This document shows positions 15,711 to 24,016 of a DNA stretch of 64,000 bases, piece by piece. The DNA is taken from assembly GCA_029781135.1 (NCBI GenBank), contig JAKOXH010000066.1, positions 1 to 64,000 on the forward strand. Direction: 5' to 3'. The stretch is from Planctomycetota bacterium (GTDB taxonomy: Bacteria > Planctomycetota > Planctomycetia > Pirellulales > Lacipirellulaceae). The notes under the pieces were generated by a model that saw nothing but the letters and a program-made list of their open reading frames with translations, was not told the origin of the DNA and made no database searches. The stretch's first letter is position 1. The number at the start of each line of letters is the position of its first letter. The position numbers and the translations under genes are program-made.

Positions 15711-16850
15711 TCAGCGGGTGCGTAGCTCGGTGGAAGAGATGTCGTCCCGAAACTGCGTCTCGGGAACCTCGTCGCAAAGCTGGCGGAGCAGGGCGGGAAG
15801 CGCGAAATTCTCGACCGTTTGGAAGTGGCCCTGAAGCGTGCGGCCGAACACGAGAAACCGGCAACCGGCTGCCGCGATCGCTGCCACGGCGGTATCACGT
15901 GCGGCTTCGTCACCGTCGTAATACTTGGGGTCGCCGATGCGATAGATCGTGTCGGCCCCCACGATGAACGTGCAGCCCGGGGCGAGTTGGGCCTTTTCAA
16001 CGAATCGCGGGGCACGTGTGAGCAGCACTTGTTGACCGCTGAATTGCCGGAGCCGATCCGCGATTTCCACAAAATCAAGCGGCGGTTTGTCGACGTTGAG
16101 AATCGATAATTCAAACGTCACTTTCTCGCCTAAGCGCTCCGCCGCGATTTCCGCCATACGCAGATGGCCGACATGCAGCGGATTGAACGCGCCAGGAAAC
16201 AGAGCGGCCGGTCGTTCATTTGGACTATCTGGCTTTTCAGCAATGGCGACACAATCTCGCCGGCCGAGGAGGAGTTCGGACCAAGCGGGTGGGGCGGTTT
16301 CGTCGCGGCGGGTGACGCGTTCACCGGGGAGCAAAGGCGAAGCACTTGTTAAGCCATCCTGCGCGACCGTGTTGATTCCACAGGCTTCACCAACGGCTTT
16401 GAGAATGAGTTGTGCGGCAAGCTGTTCTTCTTCCAGGCGACTGCGAGCGCCTTTCGTCAACTCGCAGGAAACAACTGCTGTGCGTTCCGCCGATTGCCAG
16501 GCAACGTGAATGCGATGCGGCCCGCGCTTGGGACGGTTGGAAACGAGACTGGCGGTTGCGCCGATGCCGCGTAGCACGCCCGGATCGGCCGTCGAGAGTC
16601 GGCGGGCACGTTCGAACGCGGCCATCGCCATGGCACGGGCCGTGCGCTCGTCGCAGTAGTGATCGGGCGGGCCGCCGAGCCATTGCTCCAGGGCCGCTGC
16701 TGAGTAGGGGACGACGGCCTCAAGAATGGTCGCGGAGCCGCCGGGCACGCTGAGCAACTCGGCAATCGCGCCGCTACCGCCGCCGGTGATGGCCAAAACC
16801 ATCGGCCGGCCAGCGGCGTGAATTCGTTCCACAAGTTGCGCTTGGTTCAT
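15711..16850 (-). CDS. CinA-like domain fused to a NadD-type nucleotidyltransferase
   Basis: A 379-aa two-domain protein. The ATG at 16848-16850 is chosen because the 40 residues upstream in the same frame are encoded by repeat DNA. Residues 1-160 resemble the CinA C-terminal (PncC-type nicotinamide-nucleotide amidase) domain: ITGGGSGAIAELLSVPGGSA and VVPYSAAALEQWLG. The catalytic Ser and Lys of that family (SCTGG, YSNEAK) are replaced (TGGGSG, YSAAAL), so the domain is probably not an active amidase. Residues 215-379 are a HIGH-superfamily nucleotidyltransferase: FPGAFNPLHVGH (219-229) and ISSTELR (371-377). A role in NAD(P) or nucleotide metabolite handling is inferred. The same order of domains occurs in some plant proteins annotated only as nucleotidylyltransferases. 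Confidence 0.85.
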   Translation of the reverse strand: MNQAQLVERIHAAGRPMVLAITGGGSGAIAELLSVPGGSATILEAVVPYSAAALEQWLGGPPDHYCDERTARAMAMAAFERARRLSTADPGVLRGIGATASLVSNRPKRGPHRIHVAWQSAERTAVVSCELTKGARSRLEEEQLAAQLILKAVGEACGINTVAQDGLTSASPLLPGERVTRRDETAPPAWSELLLGRRDCVAIAEKPDSPNERPAALFPGAFNPLHVGHLRMAEIAAERLGEKVTFELSILNVDKPPLDFVEIADRLRQFSGQQVLLTRAPRFVEKAQLAPGCTFIVGADTIYRIGDPKYYDGDEAARDTAVAAIAAAGCRFLVFGRTLQGHFQTVENFALPALLRQLCDEVPETQFRDDISSTELRTR

Positions 16851-17258
16851 GGCAAGGGCAAAAGCCGTTTTTCGGAGAGGCTTGCTTCCGTAATGCCCTC
16901 CTGGGGGCAACACCCTTGTAGGGGCAACACCCTTGTGGGAGGCGTCTCCGACGCCGCTGACGCAATCCAATCGAGCACGTCATCGGCCTCAGAGAGGCCT
17001 CCCACACTCCAACAACGAAGCAAGCTGTAGTCGTACTCCTTCAGTCTAACCGCGTTCGTTCGGCAGCGAACGACCAATGATGCCATTTCGCAACAGCGGG
17101 AAGCCGGAAATTCGCGGGCGGTTGCTTTTTGGCAACAGCGAAATCGCGGCGAATCGCGAAATTCCCGGGGATATGCCGCTGGGGGCCGTCGCGGCATGGC
17201 GGGTGCATTTAGGCAAGTCACTCGTCACCCACATTCAGCAAACTCCGCAGCTGCACCC
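16851..17258. other. Divergent intergenic region, mostly repeats
   Basis: Between the divergent fusion gene and GNAT-fold gene lie a tandem duplication of GGGGCAACACCCTTGT (16904-16919, 16921-16936), the REP-like pair at 16934-17007 and a looser palindrome at about 17102-17178 (arms CCGGAAATTCGCG and CGCGAAATTCCCGG). No promoter was recognised. Confidence 0.5.
16934..17007. repeat. REP-like pair, GGAG...CTCC type, copy 1
   Basis: TGTGGGAG is followed by the hairpin GGCGTC-TCC-GACGCC, and at the other end by GGCCTC-AGA-GAGGCC and CTCCCACA. Related copies occur at 19756-19845 and 46983-47056 with the two hairpin types swapped or varied. Confidence 0.8.
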
Positions 17259-18383
17259 ATGATTGAAGTCGTCGAAATCAACGATGTCGAGAAGTTGGCC
17301 AATTACCGGCTAGTGTGGAATTCGCTCTTCCCCGCGACGCCGAACGCCTCGTTCTTCTTGACGTTCGATTGGTTCGAAACCTACTGGCGGCATTTCGGCC
17401 ACGATCAGACGATGCGCGTCCTGGTGGTTTACGGCAACGGCGAGCCGCTCGGCATTCTGCCACTGTGCGTACGGCGGGAAGTTTACCGCGTGAGCAAGGT
17501 GCGCGTGCTGACGTATCCGCTCGATAACTGGAGCACGTGGTTTGGCCCGATCGGCCCGAACCCGGCAACCACGATGCTGGCCGCGATGCAGCACCTGCGA
17601 CGGACGCCGCGCGATTGGGATATGATGGAATTGCGGTGGGTGGCCGACGAAGGCGTGCAAGGTGGCAAGACCGCCCGGGCCATGCGCGTCGCGAACATGT
17701 TCAGCGAAAAGCAGGAATACCAGGTCACGTCGCTGGTCGATTTGCCGGCGACGATGGAAGAGTACCTGGCCAGTAAGTCGCATCAAATGCGGCGGCAATT
17801 CAAGGCCGCTCAAAAAGATTTGTTCGCCAGTGGCCGGGCCGAGTTCGTGCGCCATCGTCCGCTGCCGGCCAGCGAAGGCGACGGCGACCCCGGCTGGAAC
17901 GTGTACGCCGACTGTGAAGCCGTGGCCAACGCCAGTTGGCAGGGCCGCGCGGAAGACGGCAACACGCTGACGCACGAGCGCGTTCGCGAGTTCTTCCGAG
18001 CCGCCCATGCGGCGGCGGCACGGATCGGAATGGTCGATGTCAACGTGCTGAAAGTCGATGGCAAACCGGCGGCGTTTTTGTATGGATATCACACCAACGG
18101 CACCGTCAGTGCGTTGCGGACAGGCTTCGATGCCTCGGTCGGCAAAGGCCTCGGCTCGATCCTGACGCTCAAGGCGATCGAAGACAGTTGCCGGCGCGGC
18201 GACCGGGTGATCGACTTCGGCCCCGGCGAACGCGAGCAGAAACGCCGCCTGCGGACACGGCAAGAAACGACCTATCAGCTTACGTACACGCCCATCGATT
18301 CGTGGCGTTCCCAAGTGGTACGGCTCTCCCGCTGGGCAAAAGCCCGGTGGACGAAGAACGCGGGCACAGCGGCCGCAATCTAG
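17259..18383 (+). CDS. FemAB/CelD-like GNAT-fold protein
   Basis: A 374-aa protein of the GNAT-fold group that includes CelD/BcsL and FemAB-like transferases. The ATG at 17259 starts MIEVVEINDVEKLANYR; a start at 17196 would add residues from the repeat region. The family landmarks are FFLTFDWFETYWRHFG (about 32-47), LGILPLCVRR, the central SHQMRRQFKAAQKDL, and a C-terminal acyl-CoA-type half with GKPAAFLYGYHTNGTVSALR and GLGSILTLKAIEDSCRRG. Such proteins usually transfer an acyl or aminoacyl group in polysaccharide or peptidoglycan modification. The substrate is unknown, and no biosynthetic partner lies beside it. Confidence 0.82.
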   Translation: MIEVVEINDVEKLANYRLVWNSLFPATPNASFFLTFDWFETYWRHFGHDQTMRVLVVYGNGEPLGILPLCVRREVYRVSKVRVLTYPLDNWSTWFGPIGPNPATTMLAAMQHLRRTPRDWDMMELRWVADEGVQGGKTARAMRVANMFSEKQEYQVTSLVDLPATMEEYLASKSHQMRRQFKAAQKDLFASGRAEFVRHRPLPASEGDGDPGWNVYADCEAVANASWQGRAEDGNTLTHERVREFFRAAHAAAARIGMVDVNVLKVDGKPAAFLYGYHTNGTVSALRTGFDASVGKGLGSILTLKAIEDSCRRGDRVIDFGPGEREQKRRLRTRQETTYQLTYTPIDSWRSQVVRLSRWAKARWTKNAGTAAAI

Positions 18384-18398
18384 AAACGCCGTATTCGG

Positions 18399-18536
18399 GT
18401 GCTACTGCTAACTGGTTAGCAGTGCCTCAGCCTGGGGGCCACTTTGTGGTTTGGAGCTGTTATCGACTTGATTGGCAGGTTCCGGCCGCAAGCTGTTCGT
18501 CGGCAATCGCACTGCTGGACAAGCCAGCAGTGGGAC
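18399..18536. repeat. MITE-like element of about 135 bp, copy 1
   Basis: Its terminal hairpins are GTGCTACTGCTAACTGGTTAGCAG at the left (in pieces CTGCTAAC and GTTAGCAG) and CACTGCTGG-ACAAG-CCAGCAGTGGGAC at the right, around a centre with GGCCGCAAGC and CGTCGGCA. Two better copies lie in tandem at 41571-41703 and 41723-41858. Consensus ends are GTGCCACTGCT and AGCAGTGGCAC. Confidence 0.8.
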
Positions 18537-18601
18537 CCGACGCCCGTACGAAGACATGGGCAAAGCCGGTGGCAGCGCAAGGAAACGACTGTCAGAGTCG
18601 A

Positions 18602-19402
18602 CTAGGCCGCGGAAGTGAGTTTGCGGCGTTTGCGGTAGTGACTCACTCCCACAATGCTGCAGACCAGCCCACCGAAGAGGAATGCAGTCGGCTCGGGCAC
18701 GGCGGAAACGCTGACACTATCCAAGAAGCCGTCGTTCCCCGAATTACTCGGCGCAGTGACGAAGAAGACCAAACCACCAATCGAATTGGTGGTGCGTCCA
18801 GAATACATGTAGTTGGTACCGGATGCGGTCTCAGAACTGCCTCTCCTCGCGACTTGAAAGCTATACTGATTCGAGCCAATCGCGGACTGGAACGTGAAAT
18901 CGTAGATATTGCCTGTCGCAAAGGTGAGAGACGAACTTGGACCAAAGTCGCCGCCCCCGTCATTAAGTCGGAGTTGTGAATTTCCCTGATTGAACTTGAA
19001 CGTGAACAGGGTGCTGGAAGAGGCGTTCAGTACATTTACGCCAATTTCGCTGTTAGAAAAGCCTCCACCGGGATTCACTACGTCCCAGTCGGCACGAAAA
19101 CTGAACTTCAGTTCGACACCAGTGCCCGTTGTCGTAATCGATGGGCTCACAAGTCGCGAGGCCACGTCTCCTTGGCCATATTGCCCAAGTGAGTAAGTGC
19201 CATCGATCTTAGAAGCCCCGCTAACGTAGTGGTTGCCATTGTTGAAATTCCACGCCGAGGCCCACCCTGTTCCGCCGGTGGTTGAATTCGACTCGAAGTT
19301 ATCTGACGCCACGATTGTCGCTGTGCATCGGTCGGCAGCGATTCCAAATGACAACAGCCCGAACGCACAACACAAAGCCATCCGCCAAGAAATGCGTTGC
19401 AT
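18602..19402 (-). CDS. PEP-CTERM sorted surface protein
   Basis: A 266-aa exported protein. The N-terminus (MALCCAFGLLSFGIAADRCTA from the second in-frame Met) is a signal peptide. The mature part is Ser/Gly/Asn-rich and beta-rich, with an outline like a concanavalin/LamG sandwich (FESNSTTGGTGWASAW at the start, FSFRADWDVVNPGGGFSNS in the middle). The C-terminus has the complete PEP-CTERM signal: VPEPTAFLFGG, a hydrophobic helix and HYRKRRK. It should be processed by an exosortase that is not in this window. It stands alone. The function is unknown; members of the family are often matrix or surface proteins. Confidence 0.88.
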   Translation of the reverse strand: MQRISWRMALCCAFGLLSFGIAADRCTATIVASDNFESNSTTGGTGWASAWNFNNGNHYVSGASKIDGTYSLGQYGQGDVASRLVSPSITTTGTGVELKFSFRADWDVVNPGGGFSNSEIGVNVLNASSSTLFTFKFNQGNSQLRLNDGGGDFGPSSSLTFATGNIYDFTFQSAIGSNQYSFQVARRGSSETASGTNYMYSGRTTNSIGGLVFFVTAPSNSGNDGFLDSVSVSAVPEPTAFLFGGLVCSIVGVSHYRKRRKLTSAA

Positions 19403-19724
19403 TGTTGAAAACCCTCAATGCGAGCCACCGAGAAATTCGTTAAGCACCCAAACCTAAAGATGCCAAGGATGGAAAATGGGCGATTCCCAAGGCCTCGACC
19501 CCGTATTCCATGCTAAAGAAGTTAGGCGCGTCCAGCCAGCGTTTGGTATCGGAAAAGGTCAAAAAGAGCGAATTTCCCTAACGAGGGAGCTAGGACGCGA
19601 AAACGGCGTCGTAAGTGTCAGATGCAACTGGTGTTACGACGACGGAATCGCCCCCTACCACCGGGGGAAGAACAGCACCCCAAACATGCCATGCACACCC
19701 CCAATCGAGCTAAGCTAGCTGGCA

Positions 19725-19880
19725 GGGCCAATCAGTGATTGAAGTTAGAGAAACTTGTGGGAGGGGTCTCCGACCCCGATGGGAGGTCGCACTTCCAGCC
19801 GTTCGCGAAGCTCGCGCGAAATCGGCGTCAGAGACGCCTGCCACATTGTTTGGCTAGATTGAATAACTGATCGGCCCTGA
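19725..19880. repeat. Compound palindrome, REP-like pair inside outer arms
   Basis: Outer arms carry CAGGGCCAATCAGT (19728 onward) and ACTGATCGGCCCTG (19868 onward). Inside lies a GGAG-type REP-like pair (19756-19845) starting TGTGGGAGGGGTCTCCGACC and ending in GACGCCTGCCACA. The outer arms match those at 12392-12537. Confidence 0.7.
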
Positions 19881-19933
19881 GATAGCCGGCAAGAGTCTGG
19901 TCACACGCCAATTCGCGGGGGGCGGGCATTCGA

Positions 19934-20015
19934 ACAGGAGGAAACAGAGGCAGCAGAGCGAAAAACATCCTCTGTACACTCTGTTTTCTCCTGTTCAGGA
20001 ATTCCTTGCAGCTGG
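19934..20015 (-). repeat. 83-bp palindromic repeat, copy 2
   Basis: The partner of 247-331, with the same arms (ACAGGAGGAAACAGAGG and CTCTGTTTTCTCCTGT) and the same tail ending in GCAGCTGG. It ends seven bases before the stop codon of the leftward TPR gene. Confidence 0.85.
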
Positions 20016-20022
20016 TAAAGCG

Positions 20023-21660
20023 TTACGGCTTCTTCGGCGGCAGGGTTAGCTCTTCGGCTTTTTGGCGGTATTGGCCGGCGAGGTCGCTGCGGCCGAGGGC
20101 TTGTTGGGCGGCGGCCATGTGGCGATAGGCTTCCACATGTTTTGGGTCGAATTGGATCGCCGTGGCGAAGGACTCGCCCGCCCGTTTGTAGTCCTTCTGC
20201 ATTTCGTAGGCGATGCCGCGTTTGAAGTAATATTCCGCGTTCGTCGGGCTGAGGCGGATCGATTCGTTGAAGTCGTTCACGGCCTTTTCGTAATCCTTCA
20301 TCGCCATGTAAGCGAGCGCGCGATTGTAATACGCGAGCGTGAAACGGTCGCTAGCGGCAATCGCATCGCCGTAGGCGCGGACCGCTTCGTTGTAGTTGCC
20401 GAGTTTGGCATACGCGAAACCTTCCCAGAGATTGCACCGTGGATCGCCGGCATTCAGATGGGAAGCGGCCTGGAAATCGGAAATTGCCATCTTATCTTCG
20501 TTCAACTTTTCGAAGCAGATGCCGCGGCGGAAGTAGGCATCGCCAAGTTCGGGGTTCAACTCAATCGCCTCGGAGAAGGAACGCACGGCGGCGCTATAGT
20601 TTTCCAACATGCGTTGGGCCACTCCCAGGCTGAACAGAACCGTGGCGCGGGCTTGTCCCCGCGTGGGGTTCTTGGCATCGAGGAACGACAATGCCTTGTT
20701 GCACATATCCTCGGACGATTGATAGGCCTTTTTGCGGACCGCTTCATCCTTTGAGGCCTTCCCCAATTCGATGTACGCCGATGCGGCTGTTACGTAACCC
20801 TGCAAGTACGGCTCGTCTTCCTTACCGGGCTTGGGCTTGTAATGCTCGATGGCTTTACTGATTTGATCGACACCGCTCTGAAAATCTTCCGCCCGGAGGT
20901 AGATCATACCGAGCGTGTAATAGGAGTCTTGGTCTTCGGGATCGATGGCGATGGCCTTCTGCAGATCGTCGATCGCTTGTTTGTTCTTAAACAAGCCGGC
21001 GTACGCCGTACCGCGAAGGCGGAAGCCCTCAGCGCTTTTCGGGTCGGCTTCAATCGCTTTGGTGAGCGGGGCCAGGGCATCCTCGCTACGGCCCATGGCG
21101 ACGAGCGTCTTGCCGTAACCGAGTTGGGCTTCGGCGTTGCCGGCTTCGCCTTTGACCGCGTTTTCGAAATCGGCGAGGGCCTGCTCGACATCGTTGGTTT
21201 CGAGGCGCGCCTTGCCGCGACCGATACTGGCGGCCACGTTCGTGGGGTCGTTATCGAGAACCTTTTTGAATTCGTCGATGGCGGCCGGGTATTCCTTCAG
21301 GCCGACGAGGGCGTTTCCCCGGCCGACATAGGCCTTGATCAAGATGGCCAGGGCATTGGGATCACCGGACTTCTCCGCCGTTGCCGCCAGGCTGGTATAG
21401 GCCGCCAGTGCGCCCGCGTAGTCCTTGGTCTTGAGCGCGGCATCGCCCTTATCGAGCAATTCCTGCAGATTGACGTCCGGGGCGGCGGGAGTCTCGGCAG
21501 CTGGTGCGGCCGAACCTGCGGCCGGGGCAGCGGCGGGCGTTTTCTTGGCATCGGGCTTAGCCGCCGGCTGTTGGGCGAGTGCTAGCGGGCAGAAGCTACC
21601 GCCGGCGAGAATGGCCACGAAAAAAGCCGCTTGCCGAAGTGATCGAGTTTCAAACCGCAT
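20023..21660 (-). CDS. Secreted TPR-repeat protein
   Basis: A 545-aa exported protein made almost wholly of tetratricopeptide repeats. The ATG at 21658-21660 has GAGG eight bases upstream and starts a signal peptide (MRFETRSLRQAAFFVAILAG...LALAQ). A Pro/Ala-rich linker covers residues 30-60. From about 65 to 535 there are about 12 TPR units; clear examples include AYVGRGNALVGLKEYPAAID, GFRLRGTAYAGLFKNKQAID, DAYFRRGICFEKLNEDKMAI and YYFKRGIAYEMQKDYKRAGE. The protein should serve as a periplasmic or envelope scaffold for protein-protein contacts. It is single, not in an operon. Its start region resembles that of the TPR-CHAT gene at 4101 (both begin MRF). Confidence 0.88.
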   Translation of the reverse strand: MRFETRSLRQAAFFVAILAGGSFCPLALAQQPAAKPDAKKTPAAAPAAGSAAPAAETPAAPDVNLQELLDKGDAALKTKDYAGALAAYTSLAATAEKSGDPNALAILIKAYVGRGNALVGLKEYPAAIDEFKKVLDNDPTNVAASIGRGKARLETNDVEQALADFENAVKGEAGNAEAQLGYGKTLVAMGRSEDALAPLTKAIEADPKSAEGFRLRGTAYAGLFKNKQAIDDLQKAIAIDPEDQDSYYTLGMIYLRAEDFQSGVDQISKAIEHYKPKPGKEDEPYLQGYVTAASAYIELGKASKDEAVRKKAYQSSEDMCNKALSFLDAKNPTRGQARATVLFSLGVAQRMLENYSAAVRSFSEAIELNPELGDAYFRRGICFEKLNEDKMAISDFQAASHLNAGDPRCNLWEGFAYAKLGNYNEAVRAYGDAIAASDRFTLAYYNRALAYMAMKDYEKAVNDFNESIRLSPTNAEYYFKRGIAYEMQKDYKRAGESFATAIQFDPKHVEAYRHMAAAQQALGRSDLAGQYRQKAEELTLPPKKP

Positions 21661-22276
21661 ATCCCGGTCCTCAACTTGGGAGTACAGATGGCGTCGTCGA
21701 ACAGGCTGTATCGCGAACACTGGCCCATGCGGGGCCGGCATCGAACACTGGGCCTTCTTAGCGTTTACTGGCGAGGCGGGATTTCCGGGCCGGCGACCGT
21801 TCATGATCGGGGCACCCCCGCCCAAATGGATTAGGAGCGCCCACGAAGGCGCACTCCGTCTATTCTACTCATCGGACGTTGGCGGGGTTCGCAACGAGAC
21901 ACCCTGCTGAATCGACGGTCGTTCAAATTGTGCCGGGAATATGGGGGAGGGAAGCCGATCGCGAGAGACGAGTTCGCGGGAGGAAGCCTGAAAAACACTG
22001 CTTGCCGCCGTTTGGATTCAAGTTTCGACCCGCGTTGACCGGGTTGCTCACGGAGTCGAATACCACTAAGATTTTGCGTACAGGTGGGCGAAAGTTTGGG
22101 TTTTTCCCGCACGCGGGTGCGACTGGATCGTCTCAGTCCCAACCGCCAGAGGTTTATCCCTTGCACGTTGGAAACTGCATGGGTCGCGGGATGGAGAGGA
22201 TCTCCTGGAACCCTGGGATGTCCGCCACGTTGGTCGTGGTCGAGGTTTCGCCCGCCGGAGAAGTCAGGAAGTCATC
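21661..22276. other. Divergent region upstream of the nuo operon
   Basis: This 616-bp gap separates the leftward TPR gene from nuoA and should contain the nuo promoter. A weak pair, TTGCTC and TAAGAT with 17-bp spacing near 22046-22074, is too poor to call. No palindromes of the types seen elsewhere were noticed, in contrast to the gaps inside the operon. Confidence 0.4.
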
Positions 22277-22648
22277 GTGTCGATTTCCCCGTTGTTGGTT
22301 TACGTCGTGGTTTTGATGGCGGTGGTGGGTACGAACCTACTGCTGGCCCATATCATCCCGCCGCGAAAACGGACGAGCGTCAAGGAAATGCCCTACGAAT
22401 CGGGCATGGACCCGATCGGCGATGCGCGGCAGCCGTATGACGTGAAGTTCTATATTGTCGCGATTTTGTTCCTCGTATTCGACGTGGAGCTCTTGTTTCT
22501 GTATCCCTGGGCGGTGGCAGCCTATTCCAGCGGCGGTCTGCCGCGGGAACTACGCGGCACGGTGTTTGCCGTGATGTTGGCATTTATTGCGACGCTCGTG
22601 ATTGCGTACATCTATGCCTGGCGGAAAGGGGTCTTCCGATGGCGGTAG
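22277..22648 (+). CDS. nuoA: NADH-quinone oxidoreductase subunit A
   Basis: A 123-aa membrane subunit of respiratory complex I. It starts with GTG at 22277, five bases after AGGAAG. Three transmembrane helices are visible: 5-25, 60-82 and 92-112. The conserved loop YESGMDPIGDARQPYDVKFY lies between helices 1 and 2, at the quinone-pocket side. It is the first gene of a complete 14-gene operon; its last ten bases overlap the start of nuoB. Confidence 0.96.
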   Translation: MSISPLLVYVVVLMAVVGTNLLLAHIIPPRKRTSVKEMPYESGMDPIGDARQPYDVKFYIVAILFLVFDVELLFLYPWAVAAYSSGGLPRELRGTVFAVMLAFIATLVIAYIYAWRKGVFRWR

Positions 22649-23241
22649 GCCTGCCGGAAAACGTGTTTCTCACGAAGCTGGATGCGGCAGCCAGTTGGGC
22701 GCGGTCCAACAGCTTGTGGCCGATGCCATTTGCCACGGCCTGCTGCGGCATCGAATTGATGGCCACCGCGGCCTCGCGGCACGATATGGCGCGGTTCGGG
22801 GCCGAAGTGATGCGATTCAGCCCACGGCAGTGTGACCTCTTGATCGTGGCTGGCCGCGTGGTGATGAAAATGCTCCCCGTCCTGCAGCGGATTTGGCTGC
22901 AAATGCCCGAGCCGAAGTGGTGCATCTCGATGGGGGCGTGCGCCTGCACGGGGGGCGTGTTTGACACCTACGCCGTGGTGCAGGGGATCGATCGATTCAT
23001 TCCCGTGGATATGTACGTGCCGGGGTGCCCGCCACGACCGGAGCAGTTGTTGGCGGCAATCATCGAAATGCAGCAGAAGATTAAACGGACCGGTACGACG
23101 TTTGGCCGCGAGTTTGCGCAACGGCAAACGCCGAGTGGTCCGCCGCCGTTCGACCGGGACGAAGTTCGTCGGTTGCAAGAAGCAACGGCTGTCCCGGGAT
23201 TGGAGATTTATACGCCGCCGAATACGACGATTGGGTTGTGA
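22639..23241 (+). CDS. nuoB: NADH-quinone oxidoreductase subunit B
   Basis: A 200-aa peripheral-arm subunit that carries [4Fe-4S] cluster N2, the last electron carrier before quinone. The ligands are visible as the tandem cysteines in FATACCGIEL (about 36-37), Cys in ISMGAC (about 101) and Cys in YVPGCPPRPE (about 131). The C-terminal 50 residues (QTPSGPPPFDRDEVRRLQ onward) extend beyond the core. It overlaps nuoA by ten bases, with its ribosome binding site (AAAGGGG) inside nuoA, which implies translational coupling. Then follows a palindrome before nuoC. Confidence 0.97.
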   Translation: MAVGLPENVFLTKLDAAASWARSNSLWPMPFATACCGIELMATAASRHDMARFGAEVMRFSPRQCDLLIVAGRVVMKMLPVLQRIWLQMPEPKWCISMGACACTGGVFDTYAVVQGIDRFIPVDMYVPGCPPRPEQLLAAIIEMQQKIKRTGTTFGREFAQRQTPSGPPPFDRDEVRRLQEATAVPGLEIYTPPNTTIGL

Positions 23242-23244
23242 AGC

Positions 23245-23318
23245 GCGAATTGGGAATTGGGAATTTCAACCCGTCGGCTTGGTATTCCCCATTCCCCACT
23301 CCCCATTCCCAATTGCGA
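23245..23318. repeat. Palindrome of 7-bp units (GAATTGG) between nuoB and nuoC
   Basis: The left arm is GAATTGG-GAATTGG-GAATTTC. The right arm is ATTCCCC-ATTCCCC-ACTCCCC-ATTCCCA-ATTGCG. It fills almost the whole gap and can be read through in frame from a GTG overlapping the nuoB stop codon. Confidence 0.85.
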
Positions 23319-23324
23319 TCAAAC

Positions 23325-23816
23325 ATGTTGGAACTTAAAGCACTGCACGACCAGTTTGGCTACGACATCACGGAGTCGCGTTTCCGCGACAACCGGCGGT
23401 TCCTCGTGCCCAGTGCCAAGGTTTACCATGTGCTCGAGTACGTGTGGCGCGAGCTGGGCTTCGATACGCTGGCCGATCTGGCTGGCGTGGATTACCTCGA
23501 ATATCCCGGTGCTACGGATCGGTTTGGCGTGGTTTACAACCTGGTGAATTCCGTCACCGGCGAACGGGTTATTGTGAAGACGCACCTGAATCCGCCAGAC
23601 TTGGAGTTGCCCTCGGTGGTTCCGCTGTGGCACGCGGCCGATTGGATGGAGCGCGAAGTGTACGACATGTTCGGCATCAAGTTCGCCGGTCACCCTGCCC
23701 TGCGGCGAATCTTGATGCCGGAAGAATTCACAGCCTACCCGTTGCGCAAAGACTATCCCCTGAAGGGCCGCGGCGAGCGGCATAATTTCCCGGTCATCAC
23801 CCGGGCAGAAAGTTGA
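23325..23816 (+). CDS. nuoC: NADH-quinone oxidoreductase subunit C
   Basis: A 163-aa peripheral subunit (30-kDa family). The ATG at 23325 is chosen because homology starts at MLELKALHDQFG; an in-frame GTG at 23238 would add 29 residues encoded by the palindrome. The family signature is WMEREVYDMFGIKFAGHPALRRILM (here in two parts: EREVYDMFGI and HPALRRILMPE) followed by YPLRKDYPLKG. It is a separate gene, not the NuoCD fusion of enterobacteria. No Shine-Dalgarno sequence precedes the start. Confidence 0.96.
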   Translation: MLELKALHDQFGYDITESRFRDNRRFLVPSAKVYHVLEYVWRELGFDTLADLAGVDYLEYPGATDRFGVVYNLVNSVTGERVIVKTHLNPPDLELPSVVPLWHAADWMEREVYDMFGIKFAGHPALRRILMPEEFTAYPLRKDYPLKGRGERHNFPVITRAES

Positions 23817-23850
23817 AACCATTGCACCGAGGCTACGACTAAACGGAATC

Positions 23851-23950
23851 AAAGAGGGGGAGAGGGGGAGATAAGGAGAAGGAGAGACTCATTGGACACG
23901 CGTTCTCGCAGAATCTCCCCCTCTCCTTGTCTCCCCCTCTCCCAATCTCC
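23851..23950. repeat. Palindrome of 8-bp units between nuoC and nuoD
   Basis: The left arm (AGAGGGGGAGAGGGGGAGAT then AAGGAGAAGGAGAG) pairs with the right arm (CTCCCCCT-CTCCTTGT-CTCCCCCT-CTCCCAAT). It is related to 15402-15487. The right arm is open in frame with nuoD and accounts for the Pro/Ser-rich start of the longest possible nuoD frame. Confidence 0.85.
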
Positions 23951-24016
23951 GCTTCCTGGGCATACGCCGCGCGACCTCAGAATTTAGTTGCTGGAAGAAC
24001 GATTACATCAAACACC

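Larger units (their letters stand above)
19403..20022. other. Intergenic region of 620 bp, repeat-rich
   Basis: Bases 19725-19880 hold a nested palindrome and 19934-20015 the second copy of the 83-bp repeat. The first 320 bp show nothing I recognise and must include the promoter of the leftward PEP-CTERM gene. Confidence 0.5.

Noticed and set aside
17310..18314. Minus-strand open frame of 334 codons opposite the GNAT-fold gene
   Set aside because: No motif; the plus-strand frame has family landmarks.
22046..22074. TTGCTC-17-TAAGAT upstream of nuoA as the nuo promoter
   Set aside because: Only 3/6 and 4/6 matches, which is near chance in 600 bp.
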